A stretch of 64,000 bases of DNA from Benincasa hispida (taxonomy: Eukaryota > Streptophyta > Magnoliopsida > Cucurbitales > Cucurbitaceae), in contig NC_052350.1 in the NCBI RefSeq assembly GCF_009727055.1, positions 30,724,304 through 30,788,303 of the forward strand, given 5' to 3'. A model generated the notes under the pieces. The model ran no database searches, was not told where the DNA came from, and worked only from the letters and a program-made list of their open reading frames with translations. A program made the position numbers and the translations under genes. This document shows positions 54,300 through 64,000 of this stretch, piece after piece (within the stretch, counting starts at the first letter, position 1; every line of letters begins with the position of its first letter).

Positions 54300-55565
54300 T
54301 GATAGAATAATTATGCATAATGCGGAAGCAAATAGATTCAATAAGCACTTTAATTACACTTAATTTGAGTTCTAAAAGCATGCATGAAATAGAATTTCAT
54401 AAGAGAAGGGTTTCAAACTTATACCTTCGAGGACTTCCACGAAATCCAAGCGCTCTCCATGGATTTGAGCTGTAAATCGACTGTGGACCACCAAGAGTGT
54501 CTTCTCTACTATTCTTCAACATTGATTGGAGTGGAAGAACTCAAAATTGAAGGGAATTGAAGTGGATTTAGTGAGGGTTAAGTAGAAACAAATTTCTACA
54601 GAAAAAACTTTGAAGTTCAACATGCAATTATGTCTTCAATTTCCATAAATTGAAGTATTTGTGTATCTAATACAGGTAAGCACCATGTTATAATGTTCAT
54701 TGACACATCAAAATCTACTAAGTAAGTTGGATAGGTATCCAAATGTGGAGAAGGGATAGGTGTCCAAATGTGGAGAAATCCACTAGGTTTAAAAAAAAAT
54801 GGATTTTTCCACTATCTCAACTATTAATTTTCAATCTCAATTAATTTAATACAAAAATAAATCAAATACAAATTTCAATTTCTAAAATTGAATTTGAAAA
54901 TTGAAAATTAATTTGATTTTAATTAATTAAATAATAATTTAATATCAAATACTAAATTAGTTAAACACATATATCATATGTGAATTCTATTCATGTATTT
55001 AATAAAATCAATATTTAAATGTTTTAAACTCTCCAATTACGTTTGATTTCGATAAATTAAACTTTAATTATATCGAATATAATTATCCAAACACTAATTT
55101 AATATGAACATTTCAAATTCAATTCCTAATTTAAAATTTGAACACTTCAAATTGAATTCACAAATTAAATTTGAACGCTTCAAATTCACTCAATATAGTA
55201 ATCCAAGATTTAGGAGCTAGTAGAGGGACCTTATGGACCTACAGATCATGGGCTCCAACAATCCGAGGTTAACCAACTAAACTCTTTAACCTAATTAGTT
55301 ACCATTCGTTAACTACTGGGTCACTCCATTAAAGCCCACAGTTGCACTCCCCTCACTATAGATATATTATGTCCACTCGATATAACCATGATTAGTGAGT
55401 TAACTCTTCATAGGTTGTTTGTAATAACGGCTGAGTCAATAGTACACCTTGCTTCTGGTTTGCGATCCAATCACTAAATTGAGTTCCTCTCGAGCCAATG
55501 AGAGGGTGGGGCCCCTTAATCAAGACTTAGAGTCAGCACTTAAGGGAATAACCTCTCTACTATCC
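54300..55565 (-). mobile_element. Copia LTR fragment (E-like), 3' portion
   Basis: Minus strand ends ...TAATTATTCTATCA at 54300, exactly where gag stops, so this marks an insertion point. It contains the AT-rich middle (54830-55060) and the 'ggacctacagatcatgggctcc' block, and stops near 55565, where copia pol begins. The U3 part is missing. Confidence 0.68.
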
Positions 55566-56821
55566 CTTGCTCCTTAGACAGATGAATTCCATGTATGAAA
55601 GGCAACATTCCTTTCCTGGAATTTCGCATTTTATATCTATACAACATCTTGTCTATAAAATATTCCTGAGATAATTCTAAAATTCTGTTCTTTTAGTTCC
55701 AAACTATTTGGATCCCAAGAACATACTACGTTTCACCCAAATCTTTAATTTGGAATTGTGTAACAAGCCATCTCTTGACGTTTGCCAAAAATTCTACTTC
55801 ATTTCCTACGAGTAGAATATCATAACATACAGAACTAGAAGAGCGATAGTTTTGTTAACGATTTTCTTGTAAACACCAGGTTCGTCAACATTTTGGTCAA
55901 ATCCATAAGATTTGATCGTAGTGTTAAATCTTATATTCCAGGATCGAGATGCTTGTTTCAATCCATAAATGGATCGATTAAGCTTGCAAATCTTTTTTGC
56001 TTGACCCCGTTCAATAAATCCTTCTGGTTGAGACATATAGATACTCTCCTTAAGATAGCCATTTAAGAAGGCTGTCTTGACATGCATTTGCTAGATTTCA
56101 TAATCATAAAATGTAGCTATGGACAAGAGTATTCTAATAGACTTCATCATAGCAACCGGAGAGAAGGTTTCTTTATACTCCACCCCATCTCTTTGGGTAA
56201 ACCCTTTTGCCACAAGCCTAGCTTTGTAGGTCTATACCTTTCCAACATGGTCTCATTTTTTCTTGTAGATCCACTTATAACCGATGGTTTTTACCTCTTC
56301 TTGTTGATCTATAAGATCACAGATTGAATTGAATTATATTGACTCCATTTCAAGATCCATGGTTTAACCCACTATTCTTTATCCACATCTTCCATTGCTT
56401 ATTTGAAAGTTAATGGATCCTGTAAGCCATCATTAGGTATGATGAATTGAGTTTCAGTTACACCAATGTATCGGTCAGGCTATTGCACAACCCTCCTACT
56501 ATGTCGAAGCACTCTCAACTTTTGAGAATGACGTGGAATACAAGTTTCATCAACAACTTTTATTGATGGATCTACATGATCTACAACTCTTGTTGATACA
56601 TTGGCCGTTTCTCTTGTCATTTCATCTATTACTAGCCTACTGTGAGGTTGGTGAATTTTGATGTGGTCTTTCTCTAGGAAAGCTGCATTTGTTGATACCA
56701 ATACTTTATCTTTTTGATGATCATAAAAATAACTACCTTTAGGGTAGCCTATAAATAGGCATACTTTTGAACGACATTCTAGTTTCTTAGGATTTTGCAC
56801 CGACATGTGTGTTGGGCATCC
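55566..56821 (-). pseudogene. Copia pol fragment: integrase tail and RT, broken
   Basis: Read from 56821 downward: the integrase tail GCPTHMSVQNPKKLECRS and LFIGYPKGSYFYD, a linker, then RT with [59 protein letters not shown] and VDEPGVYKKI. At the catalytic motif a frameshift turns YVDD into YVMI (near 55815). RT stops at about 55566 without RNase H. It is related to the copia pol at 24848-26967 but is a separate copy. Confidence 0.85.
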
Positions 56822-57552
56822 TATAACGACCTGACCCTTACATAACAAGGTACAATCGCTATGACATACATACTTAGATTTTTCTATCATGAGATGAGTT
56901 TTGGTAAAGATTTCAAAAGAACGTATCTAAAATTTTATTAATTAAGTACCAAAACTATACAAAAAGTTTATTTTACAAAACATAAGGTTCCATAAAACAT
57001 TAGCGTAATGGAACAAAATACATATATGACCAAAATAGTGAATTTGATGGTTGGCCCTTTGAGCGACGTCCAGTCATCCACCTATGTTGTGTCCTTACCT
57101 ACAAAGTCTGCAAAACAGGATAAGTATATAATATACTAAGTAAGTAGTTCTCACTTGATGTAATGACAAAATGCACAATTACATGCAACATATCATCAAA
57201 ACATATGATTGGGGCCCAAAACAAAGACTTATCATAATATGAGGTAATCGGTTACACTTCCAACGTGAGTTCCCTTGCCCTGGTAGGAAGATGTGGACAT
57301 AAGCGGAAACTAACCCTTCTAATGATTAACGGGTCATGTAGTCAGAAGGGCCAGAGCTTCATCCAACACCAACCATTAACATAGACATAAGTGGACTAGA
57401 GGGGTGCAATCATACATACCCTATTGGTCCCTAGCATAAACAAAACATAAGATGGGTCTAGAGGGATGTAACCATACATGTCATGCAAGCCTTGGAATTA
57501 TAACCTATACCTAATTAAGACTTGATCTTAACATAATCATGAACAAACATAA
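56822..57552 (-). mobile_element. Ty3-type LTR fragment, reversed
   Basis: Minus strand ends ...GGTCAGGTCGTTATA at 56822, one change from GGTCGTTACA, and contains the same 'acttacttagtatattatatac' and 'ttgcagactttgtaggtaagg' features as 52640-52670. It lies directly against copia pol. The 5' part is missing. Confidence 0.55.
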
Positions 57553-58975
57553 TGCTGAAGGATCTCATAACACAAAGTTCCATGAGCGCGTTCGATCGCT
57601 TCGATCTCATCGTGATCGAAATATAACATTATACATACAATACATACAATTATGCAAATAAACTCTAATTAACGGCATGTTGTGATCAACGAAATCATAA
57701 GGGAAAGAGTTCCATACCAGTTGAAGACTATCTTCAAACTTCAGAACTTCTATGCAGCGGAAACCCTCCCAGCGATCTATCAACACCAAGTGGAAACGTC
57801 GACTGCAGCAGCACGAACAACACGAACTCACGATCGCAACGGGGATGACACCACCACTGAATATCCCCGAGTATTCTCGAAGTGAAAACCCAAAGGATGG
57901 GCTTTGGTGAATTTGGTAGAGGAAGGAGGAAACTCAAATCGTGTAGGCTATAAGTAAGTGGGAGGGAAAAAGTCGCTATCGCATAGCATAAATGCTTATC
58001 GTTTAAGAGGAGCTACACGATCCTGTAGGATTTACTAAATGATCGTTTAGAAAAAGGTACACGATCGTTTAGTAAAACTGACACACTATACGATCGTTTA
58101 GAGAAGCTATGCGATCGTGTAGGAAATAGTGTGCGATTGTTTAGGCACGAGGTAGATGATCGTTTAGGCGCGAGGAGCTATCGTATAGTCTCTTGAAATG
58201 CTTAAGCTATCGTTTTCAAATCCACCAATGCACGCTTCCAAAATTCTTTGGATGACTAAACTCCAGGTGATCAAAATGAAAATCTTTTTCATTTTAATTC
58301 ATCGGTTACATTAACCGACTCAGTCCACTAACCCACGTCCAAACGTGAAAATTGGCTTAATTATCATATAATTAATCAATTAATTATTAATAAATATAAT
58401 CATATTATATTTTTATTCTAATTTCCTCCAAAATAATGTATCTCATACATTTGGCCAATTATATCATATATAATTAACCAGTCCAATTATATCATATATA
58501 ATCGAACTTCCTCTTATCAATTTAAACATTTTAAATTAACCCAAATACTGGTTCTCGACTTTATCTAAGCTACCCAGGGGAACTAATGGACCTGTGGCTC
58601 GAAGCTCCAACGGTCCGTGAATAGCTGACTAAACTCTGTAGCCACAATATCCATCATCTGTTAACTGTCAGGCATTCCACTAAAGACCAATAGTTGAACT
58701 CTTCTCACCCCAGATATATTTCTGTGTCCATCAGATATAACCAATCATGAGTACGATGACCCTTCACAGATGCTCGTAAGTACAGCTGGGACAAATTACC
58801 GTTATGCACCTGTAGTTACATCTCACTTCTTAAGTACCACTGATTCCTCTAATGAACAATACAACATAGTCCAACTATGTGCGAACACCTCTCGGGCCAA
58901 GAGAAGGTGTGTGGCGCCACATCATTCAAGCCCCAGAATCAACCCTTAAGGGAGCCATCTATCTACTTACCCCTA
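57553..58975 (-). mobile_element. Copia LTR (family C-like), 5' part missing
   Basis: Minus strand ends ...GATCCTTCAGCA at 57553. It shares the 'cagttgaagactatcttc', 'cactaaccca' and 'gagaaggtgtgtggcgccac' blocks with 49790 and 29575-30800, and an ACGATCGT array. It stops at 'cttacccctа' (58975), where a gypsy LTR begins. Confidence 0.72.
57970..58215. repeat. ACGATCGT-type array, well preserved
   Basis: Contains several near-perfect words: 'acacgatcctgtag', 'aaatgatcgtttag', 'acacgatcgtttag', 'tacgatcgtttag', 'gcgatcgtgtag', 'gatgatcgtttag', plus 'gctatcgtatag'. Spacing is 20 to 35 bases. Confidence 0.75.
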
Positions 58976-60874
58976 TGATGACCAAAATTTATATCTTTAT
59001 CTTTATGGAAATAGACAATGATGAATATGAATTATACAAGCTCATGTTGCCATAAACTTGTAACAATAAAAATGGAATGTTGTCTATCTATTGCGTTGAT
59101 GAATGAATGATGTGTAATACGTGCTTAAGTGATCTATGATAAAGACATTTCATGCGATACTATGTTCTAAGTATCTGTGTTGATAGTGATATGCTCGTAG
59201 TATGCAATAAAGTAGTGCGTGTCACAAGTTTTCTTGTGCTGAAAACAAGTATAATTCCAGCACAAGTTTCTCAGAGTGATCCAAGGTCGAACACGGGGAT
59301 TGTTGTCGTTAAATGCGATACTTATGTGATACATGTGACCGATTTTAGTAATGAATAAAGAATTTTGGTTTGTATAGAAATGTAAATTGCATTGAAGTAA
59401 AAATCCGTTGATAAAATAAAAATGCGTTGTAAAGTAAATTCCTAAACTACTATGATACATGATATATGGTACATGATACATGATACTGTGACCGAGGATT
59501 GACTGTGAAGTTGTACAAAAGTGTCGATGAATGCGATGGCAAGTCTTATGAATGAGGCAGAAAGAGAAAGAGTACATGTTAAGTACGTAACTAAGGTTCC
59601 GCTTTCCCTTGGCGTACACCTCTCAGTGATCGGCTGCGTTCCCATATGTCTATGGTGAAACAGAGATGAACGTGATGAACGCAAGGTTGTTTTCATCTCT
59701 AGAAATACTTCTCGCTTTAGTTAACGCATTCTTCCAACCTTCTCTCGAAAGGCGGAATAACATCTTCACTTCTGCTCTCACAGGTGAAGATGTCGTCAAG
59801 CATGCTTTAGCTAAACTTAATTAATTCCTTAACACAAATTAACTCACTTGCTTAATTCTCGCTTTTTACCCTGAGGATTAAGAACACATCATGGAGAAAA
59901 TGGATGATAAAAGTATGGAAAGAGACAGATAGATGATAACGATGACGATGATGACATTTAATTCTAAAATTAAGCGTTTGATGCATGTTTGTGAATGAGG
60001 GATTAAAGAAGATGAATACAGAAGATGATAGAAACAAATACGGAAAGAGTGTCAACGTCTTGACACAAATCCCAATCGAAGATTTGTGCTTGCCGGTGTA
60101 TGGAAGTGGTGGAGAGGAAAGCTTCCCACTCAAGCTTGCTTTCCTGGTAGAATTAACCCTTGCACAGAGCTTCAACTTCAGGAATTGGAAGAATTCTCTA
60201 CTCAGAGTTCTCTCGGATTTACTCTGTAGTCGCTTCAGACCAGCCTCTCTCTCTCCCCGTTTCAGTATATCAGTCTCAGTATATCATGTATATCATTCAG
60301 CGAATTTGAGGAAGCTATTTATAGGCGAGACCTTGGCTCTTTGAATTTGTGGTCCCCACTGTCTAATTATGGTAGTTTCTAAAATGGCGGAATGAAAAAC
60401 TCCTTTCTGTTACGCAATCAATCCATCAGAAATGCACAACTAAAAGCTGTACACTTGCCAGAATCTTCTGCGAATGCGTTGCCCTTCACATCTTCGATCT
60501 ATCGCCACATGCGATGTTGTTTTTTATTATCGCATGTGGTTGAAATGCGTTGATCGCTTCAGCTCTTGATCGAATTTCACATGCGCCATCATTGCATTGA
60601 TCATCTCTTCGTTCTTGATTGATGGACGCATGCGATGTAGATGCGTTCTACATTTTGTCTTCGAGCCATTAACGTATGTGGTGACCTATTTTCTGCAAAA
60701 CAGAGACTGAAACATTCTATTTCACCATCACAATGGTACTAGTGGGTGTGTTTACGACATTTCATAATTTTCGTATTTCTTAGCCATTTTATACTATCGA
60801 CACAACTTTCCTTTCTTTTTGCCGCAATATCTGAATAAAACAGTATAAATAACTTGTATTACTAAAAGTTATCA
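58976..60874 (-). mobile_element. 3' LTR of an Athila-like gypsy element (diverged)
   Basis: Minus strand starts TGATAACTTTTAG at 60874, directly after a purine tract, and ends near 58976. A TATA box (CTATAAATA) lies reversed at 60316-60323. The block 'aagtttctcagagtgatcc' with 'ggtcgaac' near 59260 matches 23015-23080. It is the most diverged LTR of this family here. The base before it is inside a copia LTR, so this element inserted there. The short frames are not conserved. Confidence 0.75.
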
Positions 60875-62560
60875 CACCCCCAAATTTAGATATATGTTTG
60901 TCCTCAAGCATATCTTCGACCAAAACAATTTCATTCAATTCTTATTCTAACTTTGCGTCGATTGGTTGCTCTGAATGCTCTACCTATACAACATTACTTA
61001 ACAACGCAATTTTCTTCTATCCTTTAACAATTCATCAACATGCTCTACTTTATTCTTTTATACAACAAACCTCTACCGAAAAATTCCCTTCTTGTTTTAA
61101 GAGGAATGTATACCTCTTCTTGCAAAAACAACTAGTTGCGTCTTTATGCGATGGTCTGGTTTGCTTCATTTTATTAGAGACTATTGATCATAGTTACCCC
61201 CTTTGTTTTGGCTTTCTCCCATGGGTGTCATGAAAACATCCAACTATGGTTGTGTGCCAATCTCAACTTCAACTCTTGATTTTCAGATAAGTTTTACTTT
61301 TGCTTGTCAAAGGAGTTGTCTCTTATATTTTTATTTTTTCTCTCTCTTTTTTTTTCTTTTTCATATTGCGTCGTTATTGGAAACCCACCTTCGTTTTGGC
61401 TTGCTCCCACGGGTGTCATGCGAACATCCAACTACGAGCAGGTTCCTTTCACGACTTAACTCTTATCAGGTTGGGATTTTCTCTTGCGTTGACATTGGAG
61501 TTTTTATGATTTTTTTATAATGAACGTATTTTCTTAATGATGACCGCATTCGCTTGATTGCATCTGCTCAGACCTTCCCCACCCCCAAATTTAGAGATGC
61601 GCAAGGTCCTCATTGCGTTGTTTTGGACAGAATAGACAAAACACTTAGTCAAAATTTTGAAAAGAAGGTTTGAGCAGAGTCTTGATGTATAAAAGGTAAA
61701 GCAATGCTATTGCTATGAATTATCTAAGTGTTAGTCAGAAAGTGAAAAGTATAAGAAATATTGCTAAGGATATGCATATTACTCATCATGGCAGCGTAAT
61801 TAATAACGCAAAATAGAAGATAAAGAACTTCACAATACTTGACAAAGGATGATAAGTAAAGAGGAAAACGCATACGGAGAGAATAGTTACTCAGTTGTAT
61901 TAAAATTAACCAAGTATACAAAGAATTAAAAATATCGCAACACAAAATTTAAGCATGTACAAAAAAATCAAGGTATAGCTTCTATATAAAAAATAATGAA
62001 ATGAATAAAATAAAAGAATGGCCGAAACGAAAAATTGTAGATTTATTAAGAAGGTGGCATACCCCCAAATTTAGAGTTGTGGCGGGGGCTCTGATGGAGG
62101 ATTCTGCGGAGGAACTCGAGGAGCTTCTTCAAAGTGCAGAGGTTGCTGTAAATGCGGAGGCACCATGGGACCATGTAAATAGGCTGTTAAAAAGTTAAAG
62201 TACTCATGGTTGCACTCTGCCATTTGCCTTTGGTTCAGGTGGATCGTGAAGATATTGCATTGAATGTTGATCAGCACCTGCCGTGTCATCGCAATACTGC
62301 ATTGAACCTCTATGTGGCTCTCTTGTAACTCCGTTATTCGTTGGCAGAAGAATTCTTGTTGAATTTTGGCTTGTAAAGCTGGAATTCTCTCTCTCTCAAC
62401 ATTCAGAAAATCTAAACTCTCTAAATCTCTTTTTCCCTCAAAATTCATTAAAAAATTGGATCCCACAATCCGTTCTAAGGCCAGAGAATTGCAGGAAAGA
62501 CTGTACCGATGGTCCATGAAATGTTTGGATAAAAAACAAGGAGAGAGCAACTTTATTTTG
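60875..62560 (-). mobile_element. 3' internal region of the diverged gypsy element
   Basis: Minus strand: purine motifs TAAATTTGGGGGT lie at 60875-60888 (next to the LTR), 61581-61594 and 62061-62074. The 'ggatgt...atgacac' modules lie reversed at about 61208-61249 and 61397-61435. The layout repeats that of 10108-11545. Apart from the frame at 62071-62550 I see no coding sequence. Confidence 0.72.
62071..62550 (-). CDS. Unknown 159-codon frame in gypsy 3' region
   Basis: A single open frame on the minus strand. The middle part (NFEGKRDLESLDFLN... VERERIPALQAKIQQEFF) looks helical and charged, and the end is Pro-rich (VPPQNPPSEPPPQL). It sits upstream of the first purine motif, where Athila-type elements may carry an extra frame after pol. 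I do not recognise a domain; there is no signal peptide or clear membrane segment, so envelope is not supported. It could be the C-terminal part of a longer element protein whose upstream part is lost. Confidence 0.35.
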   Translation of the reverse strand: MLSPCFLSKHFMDHRYSLSCNSLALERIVGSNFLMNFEGKRDLESLDFLNVERERIPALQAKIQQEFFCQRITELQESHIEVQCSIAMTRQVLINIQCNIFTIHLNQRQMAECNHEYFNFLTAYLHGPMVPPHLQQPLHFEEAPRVPPQNPPSEPPPQL

Positions 62561-63070
62561 AGCTACATTAAGGTTTGCTCTCTAAATTTTGTTTTTCTAG
62601 TTTTGAACTTGAATGTTTTATCCTTAAATTAATGAAATTAGAGTGCTTAAGTTTCTAATTGCTTTCGCTTGCATGTTTCTAATTCCATCAAATGGTATGC
62701 TCTAAGCAACACTACAACGCTCTCTAAAACCTTGCTCTCCAGTCTACAATGTAAAGGGACAACGTCGCCATGCTATGTATTATGTTATCCCGCCCCTTTT
62801 AATTTTGGCCTTTTTCATCTCCTTTCTTCACTTTCTTTGATCCATTTCTCAGTTTTGACTTCTTTATGCGTAATTTTTGTCATTTTTTACTTATTTTAAC
62901 TATATTTCAATTCTCAATCATAAACTTTAAAAATCACTAGCAAACACATCAAATCTTATAAAATCACATTATAAACCATCTTAAATATAAGCCAAATAAT
63001 GCGCACTTTGTGTGCGTTTCAGTCCCTCTTGTGTTCTATAAAAATTACTTGAAGTGGGGGTTGCTGAATT
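62561..63070. other. Unassigned spacer
   Basis: About 500 AT-rich bases with long pyrimidine runs near 62800-62900. It matches none of the families in the window as far as I can see, and has no gene I can support. Confidence 0.4.
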
Positions 63071-63717
63071 TGTTGGAATTAATTTTGAAAATCTGCTGAA
63101 AAGCAGGAAAAGGTTGTTGTCGAACAGCCCAGGGGTGCCCAACCCAGCTACCTAGCCAGCCCACCCAGCGTGTCTCACACCCAGCCCCACGCACGTGCTG
63201 CTCAATGCTTAGTGTCACAATCGCTCTTTCGGAAGCTTCTCTTAGCGATTGTGCGGCACTTGTTCCCGCTCACGAACAAGCCAACCAACTCGATTACGGA
63301 CTGCCGATGGCACACCGAGTGCCTCTTGCAACCTCCACCCCCGTTTTAGGGAAAACGGTTTTAGAAAACGGGTTTAGTTAGAGAAAAGGTTTTCGTAAGA
63401 AGATTTGTGAGTGTGAATAAAGAAAGAAAGATTGTAGTAGACTAGAAAGCAATAAGCAACAACAACGGCTTTATAGAGTACTACTTCAGGTATGAGAAAA
63501 ATGATGGTTAGTCTTTATCCCCATATAGTGCATTCTGAACAAAAAGCCAACTGGCGCCCTTGCATATGCAAAAGGGCGAGTGGTCACTTACAATGAAAAT
63601 GTAAAGAAAGCAAGCTAACTAAACTAATACAATACAGGATATGAAAGTAAGCTAGAAGGGGGTTGGATTGGGCATGCGGCCATGGGCAACAGGCCCTGGA
63701 CAAGCATGACCGTTACA
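63071..63717 (-). mobile_element. 3' LTR of a chromovirus (chromodomain gypsy element)
   Basis: Minus strand starts TGTAACGGTCATGC at 63717, right after a purine tract, and probably ends ...TTAATTCCAACA at 63071, about 650 bases. It has a GC-rich block near 63120-63190. The boundary at 63071 is chosen from the TG...CA termini and is less certain than the start. Confidence 0.65.
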
Positions 63718-63734
63718 TTCTCCCCCACTTAATT
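63718..63734 (-). other. Chromovirus polypurine tract
   Basis: Minus strand AATTAAGTGGGGGAGAA ends one base before the LTR start. Purine-rich and correctly placed. Confidence 0.75.
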
Positions 63735-63739
63735 GGTTG

Positions 63740-64000
63740 ACGTCCTCGTCAACCGACCTTGTTCAAATTGCAATGGCTGGAGCTGCATTCTTCAAGTCTT
63801 CGCCCGCTCCCAACTGATCTCTTCGTCGGGGAGATCCTTTCCATTTCACTAAGAACTCTGTCAGTTCTCGTCTGGGTTCTTCCAATACGGCGCGTACGTT
63901 TATCCAGGATGTGCAACTTCTTTCTCAGCAGAACTCTTCATCGTGACGGTGGCGCCTTAGCATGTTTCGCTGTTCATCCTCGGGATCGGGATGATAGGGC
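63740..64000 (-). pseudogene. Chromodomain end of a gypsy polyprotein, runs off window
   Basis: Minus-strand translation gives RELTEFLVKWKGSP, then DEEISWERA in another frame and EDLKNAAPAI in the first, the standard chromodomain core (LVKWKG...SWE...DL) that ends chromovirus integrases and targets them to chromatin. Two single-base indels split it, and a stop lies upstream near 63930. The rest of the element lies beyond 64000. This separates it from the Athila-like copies, which lack a chromodomain. Confidence 0.78.

Overview
This is nuclear DNA of a flowering plant, almost certainly a dicot, from a region made mostly of LTR retrotransposons. The evidence is eukaryotic retroelement pol genes with plant-type primer-binding sites (tRNA-Asp for the Ty3/gypsy elements, initiator tRNA-Met for the Ty1/copia elements), a plant RALF-like peptide gene, and a piece of plastid DNA. 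The general look of the copia leaders recalls cucurbit genomes, but I cannot prove the family. I see no prokaryotic gene, CRISPR array or operon, and I find no convincing new biological system. The interest lies in one host gene, the nesting order of the elements, a plastid insert, odd repeat arrays, and one stretch that looks like an assembly artefact.

Layout. 1-990: tail of an Athila-like gypsy element (+). 990-3552: leader, primer site and partial LTR of a copia element (-). 3553-4574: the only host-gene island, holding a RALF-like secreted peptide gene (-). 4575-20547: a chain LTR-internal-LTR-internal-LTR of the Athila-like family (+), with broken gag, protease, RT, RNase H and integrase. 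20548-24500: a gypsy copy in the opposite direction (LTR, primer site, gag, protease remnant). 24848-29271: copia pol and its 3' LTR (+). 29272-31806: copia LTRs nested in one another (-). 31807-32460: a Ty3-type LTR fragment. 32461-37486: 5' half of a copia element (+). 37487-38423: a second copy of the nested-LTR plus Ty3-LTR junction. 38424-48787: a copia element (-) with target duplication ATGGA, carrying a plastid insert in one LTR and a solo LTR in its leader. 48788-49596: rest of the Ty3-type LTR. 49603-51526: a copia LTR holding an inverted copy of itself. 51527-58975: mosaic of Ty3-type and copia LTR, leader and pol fragments. 58976-62560: 3' end of an Athila-like element (-). 63071-64000: 3' end of a chromodomain-bearing gypsy element (-), running off the window.

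How it works together. Every retroelement gene seen is broken, and two gypsy copies share the same lesions, so this is a graveyard rather than an active cluster. The RALF-like gene reads through cleanly, has a TATA box and a signal peptide, and is the only locus here likely to make a host protein. The two main analytical cautions are (i) 13161-14049, a near-copy of 9775-10663 that differs almost only by one- and two-base indels, and (ii) an N inside a 72-bp tandem repeat at 49347.
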